In this document: positions 23,705-32,806 of the stretch, piece by piece
Position numbering within the stretch: the stretch's first letter is position 1
How the letters are laid out: every line of letters starts with the position of its first letter
Assembly (NCBI RefSeq): GCF_014395225.1
Contig: NZ_CP060723.1
Location: 5,084,001-5,148,000, forward strand
Length of the DNA: 64,000 nucleotides
Reading direction: 5' to 3'
Source: Pedobacter roseus
GTDB lineage: Bacteria > Bacteroidota > Bacteroidia > Sphingobacteriales > Sphingobacteriaceae
Position numbers and translations under genes: made by a program
The notes under the pieces: model-generated
Database searches by the model: none
What the model saw: the letters and a program-made list of their open reading frames with translations, nothing else
Told to the model about the DNA's origin: nothing

Positions 23705-24349
23705 ATGAAGTACATAGAAAAATTTCAGTACATCACACACGATATTCCACACCTAAGCCACATAGAACAGGCGCAGCAAGCCTGCGAGGCGGGTGCAAAA
23801 TGGATCCAATACCGTTGTTTGAGTAAAACGGATGAAGAGCTGCTGCAGGACATCAATGCCATTGCAGAGATCTGCGATGATTGGGGCAGCACTTTAATCG
23901 TTACCGATCATGTTCATTTAAACGGAAAGGCAGATATACAGGGTTTTCACATCGAGGATATGGATGCTGATTTTATCGCCCTGCGCAAATTGGTGGGCAA
24001 TGACATCACATTGGGCGGCTCGGCAAATACCATCGAAAATTTAATCAGGCTGGCCAGCGAAGGTGCTGATTATGCCGGTTATGGTCCGTATGCAGTAAGC
24101 GAAACCAAAGCCAACAATTATGCGCTTATAGATATCCAAGCTTACAACCATACCGTAAAGGAATTGCAGAACAAAGCTATTGAGCTCCCCGTATTAGCGG
24201 TAGGAGGCATCAAAATTTACGACGTAGAGGCTTTAATGCAGACCGGTATTTATGGAATAGCCGTTTCCGGAGCGGTTAATTTCGCTGATGATTTTATAGA
24301 AGCCTATCAAGATTTTTACAGTTTAGTTAAAGAAAGTGCTGTTAATTAA
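23705..24349 (+). CDS. thiE: Thiamine phosphate synthase-like protein
   Basis: A 214-residue TIM-barrel protein of the ThiE/TenI group, which joins HMP-PP and thiazole phosphate to thiamin phosphate. It keeps WIQYRCLSKTDEEL, LIVTDHVHLNGKADIQGFHIEDMD in the place of the NDrvdlA...GvHlGqeD segment, LGGSANTIENLIRLASEGADY, the phosphate-binding GYGPYAVSETK and LPVLAVGGI. Some ThiE positions are altered (for example ND to TD), so TenI-like or divergent activity is possible, but the TPP-regulated neighbour supports ThiE. thiC, thiG and thiD are not in the window. Confidence 0.8.
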   Translation: MKYIEKFQYITHDIPHLSHIEQAQQACEAGAKWIQYRCLSKTDEELLQDINAIAEICDDWGSTLIVTDHVHLNGKADIQGFHIEDMDADFIALRKLVGNDITLGGSANTIENLIRLASEGADYAGYGPYAVSETKANNYALIDIQAYNHTVKELQNKAIELPVLAVGGIKIYDVEALMQTGIYGIAVSGAVNFADDFIEAYQDFYSLVKESAVN

Positions 24350-24382
24350 CATTTTATAGTTTGATGCCCATTAGATAATTTT

Positions 24383-24390
24383 TAGTTTTG
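24383..24390 (+). promoter_or_regulatory. -7 element TAGTTTTG
   Basis: Exact TAnnTTTG match, 18 bp before the ATG at 24409. Suggests that the membrane protein gene has its own promoter. Confidence 0.4.
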
Positions 24391-24408
24391 GTGTAAACCC
24401 AAACCAAT

Positions 24409-25701
24409 ATGTCTGATAACGCGCTTCAAACCAACTCTCCCTGGAATATTTATAAAAAAGTTTCCTTTAGGTTCTTTTTTCTGTTATTATCGCTTTTTAT
24501 TATCCTGAACAATAACGGTGCTTTCATGGTGCTGTCGAGTGTACTGCAGTTGCCTGGCATACTGCTGCACGATTTTATTCCCTGGTTTTCCAAACACATT
24601 ATTCATTACAATTACGATTTTAGCATCCACACCAATGGTAGTGGCGATACTTCTTACGATTGGGTATTGCTGCTTTTTATGTTTCTCATTTCAGTAATAG
24701 GCTGTATCATCTGGTCGGTTTTAGATCGCAAACGTAAAAGCTACAACGCAGCCTATTATTGGCTGGTGGTATTGGTAAGGTTTTACCTGGGCTTTACCTT
24801 ATTATTATATGGTGCAGTAAAAGTAATCAAGCTCCAGTTTCCCGATCCTTCACTAAACAGGCTACTTCAACCTTTTGGTGATGCCTCACCAATGGGCCTG
24901 GCATGGACTTTCCTCGGTTTCTCTAAAGGCTACAACCTCTTTATGGGAATTGTAGAAGTTTCTGCCGTTTTATTGTTTTTCCGCAGAACAGTAATTGTTG
25001 GTGCCTTGCTTTCATTAGCCGCAACCGCCCATGTAATGTCGATGAATTATTTTTTCGATGTTCCTGTAAAACTACTCTCTACAGCACTGGTAGTAATGAG
25101 TCTCTTTATTTTGGCACCCCATTTCTTTAAACTATACCGTTTCTTTATTAAATACGAAAGCCAACAGCTTGATCAGATGTACCGCCCAACATTTAAAAAG
25201 CGATGGCTTTATATTTCGGCTTATGGCGTAAAATACCTGTACATCACAGCTTCAGTTGTTTTCTTGCTATACACAGTCATGCAGCAAAGAAAAACTTATG
25301 GCAGTGCAGCCCCAAAACCATTTTTATATGGCATTTATAATGTAGAAAGCATGAGGCTTAAAGGCACAACCTTACCGCCATTAACTACCGACAGTACCCG
25401 TTGGAAACAGATGATCATCAGTTATGAAGGATATGCGAGGGTTAAAAAAATGAATGACAGCACCACCAATTTCACCACTGTATTTAACAAAAAAAAGAAA
25501 GAACTGGTATTGAAATCAACGGCTAAAGATTCATTGAAATATGTGCTAAACTATAATGTGATCGGGAAAGACAAACTTGTTATTTCTGGTTTGAGAGATA
25601 AAGATTCTATCTCGGTGAGTTTTAAAAAGAAAGACCTCAAAGATTTCAGGCTCATTAACAGAGGCTTCCACTGGGTAAATGAATATCCTTACAACCGATA
25701 A
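24409..25701 (+). CDS. DoxX-like integral membrane protein
   Basis: A 430-residue inner-membrane protein with about seven helices (FRFFFLLLSLFIIL, WVLLLFMFLISVIGCIIWSVL, YYWLVVLVRFYLGFTLLLYGAVKVI, FMGIVEVSAVLLFF, VGALLSLAATAHVMSM, LLSTALVVMSLFILAPH, YITASVVFLLYTVM). The YLGFTLLLYGAVKVI...GLAWTFLGFS...GIVEVSAVLL portion is DoxX-like. The C-terminal 120 residues (from about 310) are soluble and beta-rich (YGIYNVESMRLKGTTLPPL), likely outside the cytoplasm. Function unknown; presence beside thiE may be chance. Confidence 0.65.
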   Translation: MSDNALQTNSPWNIYKKVSFRFFFLLLSLFIILNNNGAFMVLSSVLQLPGILLHDFIPWFSKHIIHYNYDFSIHTNGSGDTSYDWVLLLFMFLISVIGCIIWSVLDRKRKSYNAAYYWLVVLVRFYLGFTLLLYGAVKVIKLQFPDPSLNRLLQPFGDASPMGLAWTFLGFSKGYNLFMGIVEVSAVLLFFRRTVIVGALLSLAATAHVMSMNYFFDVPVKLLSTALVVMSLFILAPHFFKLYRFFIKYESQQLDQMYRPTFKKRWLYISAYGVKYLYITASVVFLLYTVMQQRKTYGSAAPKPFLYGIYNVESMRLKGTTLPPLTTDSTRWKQMIISYEGYARVKKMNDSTTNFTTVFNKKKKELVLKSTAKDSLKYVLNYNVIGKDKLVISGLRDKDSISVSFKKKDLKDFRLINRGFHWVNEYPYNR

Positions 25702-25764
25702 TCATTTTACCTGGAGCTGATTCTTCATGCATGCTACTTAATGTGAAATTTATATATTCGCAGT

Positions 25765-26325
25765 ATGTCTTCACACCATATTGTAAAAGAAAAACAAGAG
25801 CCAGCTTTATTTATAGAAGAGCTTGGAAATTTTAACGAAGAGCTTTTAGGTCAGCTGTTAGAATGGAGTCCTACGCTTTTGGTCAATGCAGAAAACTACG
25901 ATAAAATCTTATCGCTGGGTTTAAAAGTTGATGTTCTGGTAAACGGAACACAAACTGAAACACAGGAAAACACTAAAGTAATCCAGGGTCCGGTTGATGC
26001 GCTAATGGTGGCGATTAATTACCTCTACGAAGAGAAATATCCTGCCGTAAACGTAATTACGCGAAAATTCGACTTAGAAAAATACGCAGGTTTTGAAGAT
26101 AAAATCAATATTGTCGTATTTACTGAAATGGCCAAACATTACCCCATCAAATCGGGTTTTTCCGTTTGGAAACCAGCAGGAAGTGAATTTTTGATTCACG
26201 GAAACCGATATTTAGAAGTAACTAACCTGATGCAGGATGAAGACGAAATTTTTAAAGTGGTTAACGACGGTTTTGTAGAATTTACATTTTCCGGACAACC
26301 TATTTTTATCAGCGAACCGATATGA
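25765..26325 (+). CDS. Thiamin-pyrophosphokinase-like protein lacking canonical motifs
   Basis: A 186-residue cytoplasmic protein. The N-terminal half follows the thiamin pyrophosphokinase pattern: EELLGQLLEWSPTLLVNAENYDKILSLGLKVDVLV, then ALMVAINYLYEEKYPAVNVI. The usual GDFDS is replaced by VNGTQTE, the D.DKTD block by VIQGPVDA, and a GGR.DH motif is not found, so catalysis as in known enzymes is doubtful. The second half (GFSVWKPAGSEFLIHGNRYLE) resembles the C-terminal TPP-binding sandwich. It shares a 4-bp overlap with the GNAT gene. Context (TPP riboswitch, thiE) supports a thiamin link. Family recall is from memory. Confidence 0.55.
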   Translation: MSSHHIVKEKQEPALFIEELGNFNEELLGQLLEWSPTLLVNAENYDKILSLGLKVDVLVNGTQTETQENTKVIQGPVDALMVAINYLYEEKYPAVNVITRKFDLEKYAGFEDKINIVVFTEMAKHYPIKSGFSVWKPAGSEFLIHGNRYLEVTNLMQDEDEIFKVVNDGFVEFTFSGQPIFISEPI

Positions 26326-26816
26326 TTACCCTTAGAAAAGCAAAAGAAGAAGATTTAGAAATCATCAGGGATATTGCTGCAGCAACCTGGCCATCAACTT
26401 ATCTTGATATCATCGGGCAGGCACAGATTGATTACATGCTGGATAAAATGTATAACCGGGGCGAACTCTTGAAACAATTGATGGAGGGACATATTTTCCT
26501 GATTGCCGAAGAAGGTGAAAATCAATTCGGTTTTGCAGGTTATTCTATCACCGGGCATGAAGAGCGGATATACAAACTGCACAAACTTTATGTGTTGCCT
26601 TCTGCTCACGGTAAAGGCGTAGGCAAAATTTTGATTAACGAGGTATTTAACCAGGTAAAAGATGCCGGCGGAAGTGCGCTACAACTTAATGTCAATAAAC
26701 ATAATAAAGCCAAAGACTTCTACCTAAAAGGAGGTTTTACCATTAAAGAATCGGTAAAACTTGATATCGGCGAGGGTTATTTTATGGACGATTATGTAAT
26801 GGAATATAAGTTTTAA
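26322..26816 (+). CDS. GNAT family N-acetyltransferase
   Basis: A 164-residue cytoplasmic enzyme with the GNAT fold: ITLRKAKEEDLEIIRDIAAATW at the start, acetyl-CoA pyrophosphate loop LYVLPSAHGKGVGKILI (Q/RxxGxG/A type, here HGKGVG) and NVNKHNKAKDFYLKGGF. The start overlaps the stop of the TPK-like gene (ATGA), indicating translational coupling. Acceptor substrate unknown. Confidence 0.9.
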   Translation: MITLRKAKEEDLEIIRDIAAATWPSTYLDIIGQAQIDYMLDKMYNRGELLKQLMEGHIFLIAEEGENQFGFAGYSITGHEERIYKLHKLYVLPSAHGKGVGKILINEVFNQVKDAGGSALQLNVNKHNKAKDFYLKGGFTIKESVKLDIGEGYFMDDYVMEYKF

Positions 26817-26841
26817 TTTCTGACGACGGATATAGTCGGAT

Positions 26842-26927
26842 CGTCATTCCCAACCCGATAGCTATCGGGTTAATTGGGAATCTTAAAGCTTATTGTATTA
26901 AGATTCCCGCCTGTGCGAGAATGACGA
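26842..26927. repeat. Dispersed palindromic repeat, copy D (inverted orientation)
   Basis: Starts cgtcattcccaacccgatag with the nested acccgatagctatcgggt palindrome and ends attcccgcctgtgcgagaat gacg. It is the same unit as copy C but reversed. Lies between convergent genes. Confidence 0.8.
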
Positions 26928-26947
26928 TCATCGCATTAACTACCTTA

Positions 26948-29392
26948 CTAATTCTTCATCCTTCCCTGCTCAGCTTCAGTACCTGTTGAGCGGCGGCGTG
27001 CTGGTTTAATCTCGTTTTTACCAAAACGGTAAGTGAAACTGATCCTACCGATCTGACTTTCGTTCTTTTGGCGCACTTCGTATGTTAAACCAGAGTATAT
27101 GCTCGATAAATTGGTTTTATAGGTATTAAACACATCAGATAAAGCCAGTTTCAAACTCGCTTTTTTATTAAATAATGCTTTGCTTAAACCAGCATCAATG
27201 GAATAGCGGGGCCTGATGGCAAAAGTACCGTAGTAAAGAGGCGATTCGTAACTACCATTCAGTTCTGCAGTAAAACCACTCATAATGGTAAAGGTTTGTT
27301 GGGTTTTAAACTGAAAAGATGTTTTTGCTGTTTTTAATTCATTCCCAGCCAAATCTGGTGCCTGGAAACTCAGGTAGAAAACATTTAAATTATTATTCAT
27401 CTGCCACCATTTGGTAACCTGAACGGGTATATTCAAATTGGCATTATAACTGATATTTCTGGCAATGTTAGCATTAGTTTGATATAAAGCTTTTTGAGCA
27501 GTATCTGGCAAAAGTACCTCCATAATAACGTCGTTAACCCTGCTATAACCAATAGATATCATGTATTTTTGTAACAAAGTATAACTCACTTCGAAATTGT
27601 TAGTATACTGTGGGTTCAAAAAGGGGTTACCCTTGTTATAGGTATATTGATCCAGGTAATACACAAAAGGATTTAAGGCATCGTAACTCGGACGATCGAT
27701 CCTTCTACTGTAAGAGAAACCCAGCTGGTTGTTTTTCGAAAGGTTCTGCTGAACAAACAACGTTGGAAAGAAATCCCAGTAACTCCGCTCAACAACAGTA
27801 TTTGTGGTAATTAAATTCCCTTTCGAATTGGTTTGTTCTACCCTTAAACCAACTTGTACACTGGTATTTTTAAACTGCTTGTTTAAATTGGTATAGGCTG
27901 CGTTTACATTTTCATCGTAAATAAACTGGTTGCTCCGGCGTACATCGTTCTGCCAGTTATTGTTTACAAATTCTTCCGCTTGTAGATCGTTATTGGTTTT
28001 AACCCAGCTGCTTTTAACACCTGCTTCAAGTTTAACCGTTTTGCTCAATGCAACATTATAATCAACCTTAAAAGCTTTAATATCTATAACAGAAGGCGTG
28101 TTGTTTCTGGTGTGAACAATAGGGCGCATCCTGTCACCATTTGCGAACAGATAATCGTTATCATATTTCGATCCATCATTTCCATTGTATCTTGAATAAT
28201 CTACATCGGCCGAAATTTCCGACCCGGCAGTATCTAGAACCGATTTATAGTTTAAGTTATAAGAAAGATTGTTATACTTATTGGTTTGCAACGTATTCGA
28301 AATCAATATAGAATCTGTTTTTTGAAATGACGGGCCTATTAACGTATTATTTACCGAGGCCTCTGTACCGTGGTTAAAGTAACCGTTTACCAATACACCA
28401 ATGGTATTGTTTTTATCGATAAAATAATCTAAACCAGCCTTGAAGTTGTTGTTCTGTTGCTTTCTAAGACTGCTGCCCACCTGCATAAAATAGGTATCCT
28501 TTGTTTTACCGTTAGAAATCCGATCGATATCAATCTGGTTTTCACGTTCATTTTTACCATAATTGTAGTTACCAAAAATATTCAGTTTTTGTGTTCTATG
28601 GTTAAGATTTAAGCCCGCGTTACCCCTAAAATTTTTACCGTAACCAGCCGTTCCATTTATACTACCATTTGTACCACCATTTTTGCTTTTTTTGGTTTTT
28701 ATATTGATGATCCCCGAATTACCAGAAGCATCGTATTTGGAGGAAGGATTGGTGATCAACTCAATGCTTTCAATTTCCGAACTTTGCATGTTACGGAGCA
28801 GGTTGGCCACATCGGCACTGCTCATGTAAGTCTGTTTTCCATCAAGCTGGATCAGTACACCCTGTTTGCCCATCATCGATATTTTATCATTCTGATCGAC
28901 AGTTACACCAGGCGCTTTTTGCAACACCTCGAGCGCAGTAGAACCCGTCATGATTGCACTGTTAGAAACATTCATTACGATCTTATCCATTTTTCTTTCG
29001 ATCAATGGTTTGGTTACCGCCACACTCACTTCTTTTAAATTCTGTGCAGTTGCAACAAGCTGTGCCGAACCTAAATCTACCTTTTGATTATCTTCCGTTA
29101 AAACAATGATTTTGCTCTTAAAGGTTTTATAGCCCATATTACTGGCTTTGTAAAAGTAGCTTCCTTTATTCGTCACGGTAAAACCAAAAGTTCCGTTCGG
29201 ATCAGTAAAAGCCGTTTTAACGATGCTCGAATCAGCCGATTTGAAAAGTACAACGGTAACATAATCGGCAGGTTTTTTATTCTCATCTAAAATTACCCCG
29301 CTGATGTTTGGCTTAGGATTGGTTTGTGCAAAAGCCGTTGAAGCGGTTAAAAAGAGGCTTAAGGAAAGTGATATCGCGTATAATATTTTCAT
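26948..29392 (-). CDS. TonB-dependent receptor-like protein, outer-membrane beta-barrel family
   Basis: An 814-residue outer-membrane protein; start MKILYAISLSLSLFLTASTA (ATG 29392), signal cleaved near TAFAQ. Residues about 25-110 form a CarboxypepD_reg domain (ISGVILDENKKPADYVTVVL), then a plug-like region (MDKIVMNVSNSAIMTGSTALEVLQKAPGV, QLDGKQTYMSSADVANLLRNM, IELITNPSSKYDASGNSGIINIKTKK), and the OMP_b-brl_3 barrel to the end. This family is the Bacteroidota type often of unknown ligand. The C-terminal tail after the last strand is charged and proline/arginine-rich. Stands alone. Confidence 0.88.
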   Translation of the reverse strand: MKILYAISLSLSLFLTASTAFAQTNPKPNISGVILDENKKPADYVTVVLFKSADSSIVKTAFTDPNGTFGFTVTNKGSYFYKASNMGYKTFKSKIIVLTEDNQKVDLGSAQLVATAQNLKEVSVAVTKPLIERKMDKIVMNVSNSAIMTGSTALEVLQKAPGVTVDQNDKISMMGKQGVLIQLDGKQTYMSSADVANLLRNMQSSEIESIELITNPSSKYDASGNSGIINIKTKKSKNGGTNGSINGTAGYGKNFRGNAGLNLNHRTQKLNIFGNYNYGKNERENQIDIDRISNGKTKDTYFMQVGSSLRKQQNNNFKAGLDYFIDKNNTIGVLVNGYFNHGTEASVNNTLIGPSFQKTDSILISNTLQTNKYNNLSYNLNYKSVLDTAGSEISADVDYSRYNGNDGSKYDNDYLFANGDRMRPIVHTRNNTPSVIDIKAFKVDYNVALSKTVKLEAGVKSSWVKTNNDLQAEEFVNNNWQNDVRRSNQFIYDENVNAAYTNLNKQFKNTSVQVGLRVEQTNSKGNLITTNTVVERSYWDFFPTLFVQQNLSKNNQLGFSYSRRIDRPSYDALNPFVYYLDQYTYNKGNPFLNPQYTNNFEVSYTLLQKYMISIGYSRVNDVIMEVLLPDTAQKALYQTNANIARNISYNANLNIPVQVTKWWQMNNNLNVFYLSFQAPDLAGNELKTAKTSFQFKTQQTFTIMSGFTAELNGSYESPLYYGTFAIRPRYSIDAGLSKALFNKKASLKLALSDVFNTYKTNLSSIYSGLTYEVRQKNESQIGRISFTYRFGKNEIKPARRRSTGTEAEQGRMKN

Positions 29393-29437
29393 TCTCGGTT
29401 TTATTATGGTAAAAAAATTAGGCAAAAAGATTTCCAT

Positions 29438-29810
29438 AACACATGTTTATGCATTTTCTCATTAAAGCCCGATATTTTAGTTTAGTTCAGAAACGAAAGG
29501 TTTCTATTCTTTAGTTATAGGTAAGACGACCGTTTTTTGAAAAGGTTACAAGGATTTTGAAAAAGTCCGGAGTCAGAGGTCCGATGACCGAAGTTTAGAG
29601 TTAGAAGTTCGCAGTTACTAATGAACGATCTTTTCACCACAAAGGCACGAAGACACTAAGAAGTTTTCAGTTGGCAATTGGCAATACTCAAATCTGAATC
29701 ATGCCAATTAACCAGTTTAAACAATTAACTAAATGACCAGTGAACAAATGAACCATTGGCTAAGTTGCAGTTACCAATGAACTAATGGCAAATGAACAAA
29801 TGAACCAAGT
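29438..29810. repeat. Word-repeat spacer
   Basis: Spacer of about 485 bp. From about 29570 it is built of recurring words: gtccggagtcagaggtccga, accacaaaggcacgaagac, ccagtgaacaaatgaaccat, actaatggcaaatgaac. Similar words occur at 32520-32735, 39806-40021 and 51230-51425. No ORF of note. Confidence 0.55.
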
Positions 29811-29864
29811 AAAAAAAGCCACAGATCAACAAGTTTACATCTGCATACCTATGGCCTTTTTTTT
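29811..29864 (-). terminator. Probable terminator of the M49 peptidase gene
   Basis: On the minus strand GGCCA...CAGAT pairs with ATCTG and TGGC and is followed by TTTTTTT. The stem has an asymmetric bulge. Lies just after the stop of the gene at 29878. Confidence 0.55.
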
Positions 29865-29877
29865 CGAGTAAGAATTT

Positions 29878-31560
29878 CTATTTTACTCCAAGTACATCAA
29901 CTCCTTGTTCAAAAACAACATCAACCGGGATATTCTTTTTTGTTAAACGGTCAAGATCGGTTTGAAGTTCCGGATGTATAATTGCTTTTTCTTTTTGTGC
30001 CTTTTCTACCGCAACTTTATCGCCATTACCTTGTAGTGTGATGATAAATGCACTTAAATCGTTCATGGCAGTTGCAAATTTTTCGAAATTAACTTTGTAA
30101 GTACCTTTAGCAGTACGTTCAAAAGCACCTTTTTCCTGGAAATAGTTAAAACATTGCATATTGGCTTTTCCATGTGCTTCAGAAACACCAAAACGTACCG
30201 AGCGTAAAATGCCCGCCATAAATGTGGTGTAATAATCTTTAATATCACCTTTCAATTCGCCTTTTTTAAGCAAACCAGTTACCATGTACAAACCTAAAAT
30301 ATCAGCTTTACCTTCTTCTAACCAGCTGTATTGCTCTTTTAAGGAGGCACGCACAAATCCTTTTCCTGTAATGGTTTTTTTAATCCCTAAACCGTGTGCT
30401 ACTTCGTGAAACATCACATTGGCAAAAAAAGCATCGAATTTAATGTACTGCTGTTGATCTGCATCTATTAATTCTTTCGAAATAGGCACTAAAATTTTGT
30501 CAAATTTAGCTTGCATCGCATTTTTTAACTGCGAACGGCGGGTACCTTTTTCCTGTTGTATTTTCTCATCATTCGGAAGGTTTACAGCAATAGTTTTCGA
30601 TCCCGCATTACAGTCTCCCGCATAATAAACCACATCATAGGCATTCAGCTCAGAATCTGTTCCCGGGGTTTCGGTTTTATATTTAGCTGCAACAGGCAGG
30701 TTTTTCTGTAACTCCGGCAACATTTTTACATATTTGGCCAAACGCTTGCTCCACTCTTTATCTTTAATTAAAACATAAGCCTCATAACTGGTCCGGGCAT
30801 TAAAAAGTTTATCCTCGTAGTTTTCAATCGGGCCGATAATGATATCCAAACCGTTGGTTTTCATATCCAGCCAGGCGTAATCGCTGGCAGTAAAATTATC
30901 CGTAACCAGCGCATCGGCTCTTAAGTTTAAATATTTTTTCAAACCTGCATCTTCGGTAATCAAAGCAGCCTGTTTTAAAAGAGAACTTACTTTCTGTAAT
31001 TCTGAAGCAAATAAAACGTGGTAAGGAACGGTAGTTAATTTGCCTGCGCTGTCTTTCTGAACCACAGAATAAGCCCCAAATTTATCGGCAAGATCAGATT
31101 TCTCAATTGCCTCTTTTGTAATTCCATAAGGATAAAATGATGCCCCTTCAGGTTTAACACCCACACCTTCAACAAAAGCTTTATCATTATTTAACCTATC
31201 CCATGGACCATAGTTAATATTTAAAAAGTCGCGTGTTTTTTCATCTTTAATGGTAGCCAGTAAGCTATCCCTTTGCGGATAGGCCTGTTTCCAATACAAT
31301 TCGTCCATAATTTCTGCCGCCTGGATTAATAAAGGCAAAATTTTACGGTCGTTAACACTTAATTGATTGATATTGGTAGTCAATTTAACCCTTTCGTAAA
31401 TGGCCAAACGCTGTGCAACATAATTGGTTAAACTATCTTTTTGTACGGTTGCGGTAGTCTTTCCATCGGCAGGCTTATTATCCCCTGTGCAGGATGAGAT
31501 CGATCCGGCCGCAATAGCCAGTACAGAGAAAATCAGGGTTGATTTGTATAAATTCTTCAT
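29878..31560 (-). CDS. M49 family (dipeptidyl-peptidase III-like) zinc metallopeptidase, lipoprotein
   Basis: A 560-residue protein; start ATG 31560, signal with probable lipid cysteine C24 (AAGSISSC). Zinc motif HEVAH at 385-389 and EEGKAD at 415-420 match the M49 signature pair (HExxGH and EECRAD in classical enzymes), here with a five-residue HExxH spacing. The upper domain (60-300) and YAGDCNAGSKTIAVNLPND (313-331) are also typical. Expected to remove dipeptides from short peptides, at the periplasmic face of a membrane. Often labelled Zn-dependent hydrolase. Divergent from the amidase gene. Confidence 0.85.
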   Translation of the reverse strand: MKNLYKSTLIFSVLAIAAGSISSCTGDNKPADGKTTATVQKDSLTNYVAQRLAIYERVKLTTNINQLSVNDRKILPLLIQAAEIMDELYWKQAYPQRDSLLATIKDEKTRDFLNINYGPWDRLNNDKAFVEGVGVKPEGASFYPYGITKEAIEKSDLADKFGAYSVVQKDSAGKLTTVPYHVLFASELQKVSSLLKQAALITEDAGLKKYLNLRADALVTDNFTASDYAWLDMKTNGLDIIIGPIENYEDKLFNARTSYEAYVLIKDKEWSKRLAKYVKMLPELQKNLPVAAKYKTETPGTDSELNAYDVVYYAGDCNAGSKTIAVNLPNDEKIQQEKGTRRSQLKNAMQAKFDKILVPISKELIDADQQQYIKFDAFFANVMFHEVAHGLGIKKTITGKGFVRASLKEQYSWLEEGKADILGLYMVTGLLKKGELKGDIKDYYTTFMAGILRSVRFGVSEAHGKANMQCFNYFQEKGAFERTAKGTYKVNFEKFATAMNDLSAFIITLQGNGDKVAVEKAQKEKAIIHPELQTDLDRLTKKNIPVDVVFEQGVDVLGVK

Positions 31561-31637
31561 ATTAGAGTATATCGGTGCTAAATTAGTAAATTTTGAAAGC
31601 TTTGTATAAAGTTTGATGCATTGCCTGAAGTTTAGCA

Positions 31638-31645
31638 TAACTTTG
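31638..31645 (+). promoter_or_regulatory. -7 element TAACTTTG with TTTG upstream
   Basis: Matches TAnnTTTG; a TTTG at 31612-31615 lies 22 bp upstream, close to the usual 19-21. The amidase ATG is 24 bp downstream. Confidence 0.5.
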
Positions 31646-31668
31646 TAACTTCAACTTGCTAACAATTC

Positions 31669-32511
31669 ATGCCCATGTTATTTTCCAGATTATCAAAATC
31701 ATCAGCCTTTTTTACTTTATCGTTCGTACTCGTTTTATCAGCCTGCAGTACCAATAAATACGCTGCAACAGAAAAAATATATAAAGAAAAGGCAAAAGAT
31801 TTTTCGAAAATAATCAGTACAACTCCTCCGGCAGGTCAGCTTTACGATTCATTAGAAGCAACAAATCAAACCTGGGTTGGTTCTGTAAATTTTGGGATAC
31901 GTAAGCCTAATTTTGTGGTAATCCACCATACGGCACAGGATAGTCTGGCACAAACCATCAAAACATTTTTCTCTACCAAAGCAGGTACCAGTGCGCATTA
32001 TGTTGTGAGTAGAGATGGTAAAGTGGTACACATGGTTAACGATTACCTCCGTGCCAACCACGCCGGAATAAGCAAATGGGGCAAAGATACCGACCTCAAT
32101 TCTTCATCGATAGGTATTGAACTGGATAACAACGGATTAACAGACCCTTGGCCTGATGCGCAGATTAATAGTTTGCTGAAGTTATTGGCTACCTTAAAGA
32201 AAACCTATAACATCCCGACAGCAAATTTTATCGGTCATGCTGATATTGCACCTAAACGCAAAAACGATCCGAAAAACTTCCCCTGGAAAAAACTGGCCGA
32301 TAAAGGTTTCGGTTATTGGTATGATGATGTGCTGAAAAACCCACCATTGGATTTTAATACAGAAATGGCTTTAAAATACATCGGTTACGACACCAGCAAC
32401 CTGCCCGCAGCAATTACAGCTTTTAAAATCCATTTTATACAGAGTGATATTACGCCAACTTTAACACCAGTGGATATTTTGGTATTGTATAATGTGTATA
32501 CGAAGTATTAA
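31669..32511 (+). CDS. N-acetylmuramoyl-L-alanine amidase, lipoprotein (Amidase_2)
   Basis: A 280-residue protein with a lipobox LVLSAC (C26). Zinc ligands of the AmpD/AmiD type are visible: H86 in FVVIHHTA, H190 in IGHADIAP and D200 in RKNDP, exactly ten apart as in AmiD; HYVVSRDGKVVHMV and NHAG are also conserved. It hydrolyses the bond between MurNAc and L-Ala of peptidoglycan fragments, from a membrane-anchored periplasmic position. The last 60 residues lie beyond the core domain and have no clear motif. Confidence 0.92.
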   Translation: MPMLFSRLSKSSAFFTLSFVLVLSACSTNKYAATEKIYKEKAKDFSKIISTTPPAGQLYDSLEATNQTWVGSVNFGIRKPNFVVIHHTAQDSLAQTIKTFFSTKAGTSAHYVVSRDGKVVHMVNDYLRANHAGISKWGKDTDLNSSSIGIELDNNGLTDPWPDAQINSLLKLLATLKKTYNIPTANFIGHADIAPKRKNDPKNFPWKKLADKGFGYWYDDVLKNPPLDFNTEMALKYIGYDTSNLPAAITAFKIHFIQSDITPTLTPVDILVLYNVYTKY

Positions 32512-32519
32512 GCAGATAG

Positions 32520-32735
32520 CGTAAATAAGTCCGAAAGTCAGAGAACGGAGGTCCGAAGCTTAGATGCAAAACACCCTGGTAGGCAAATTTGTGTCGCTTC
32601 ATTGGGGCTCATGATGGAAGATGTAAAATGGATGATGGAATTATCTGGCGTTACAACCTACCAATGAACCAATGGCTTATGACGAATGAACCTACCCAGT
32701 TAACCAATTCAAACAATTAACCGATTAACCTAAAT
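32520..32735. repeat. Word-repeat spacer
   Basis: Contains gtccgaaagtcagagaacgg, gatggaagatgtaaaatgga, ccaatgaaccaatggcttat and accaattcaaacaattaacc, close to the words at 29570-29810. Followed at 32743-32795 by CACAGA/TCTGTG words that can fold downstream of glnS. No gene seen. Confidence 0.5.
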
Positions 32736-32806
32736 AACAAAAAAGCACAGACAAATCACATTAATCTGTGTTCATCTGTGCCTATCAGTGGCCAAAAAGG
32801 TAAAAA

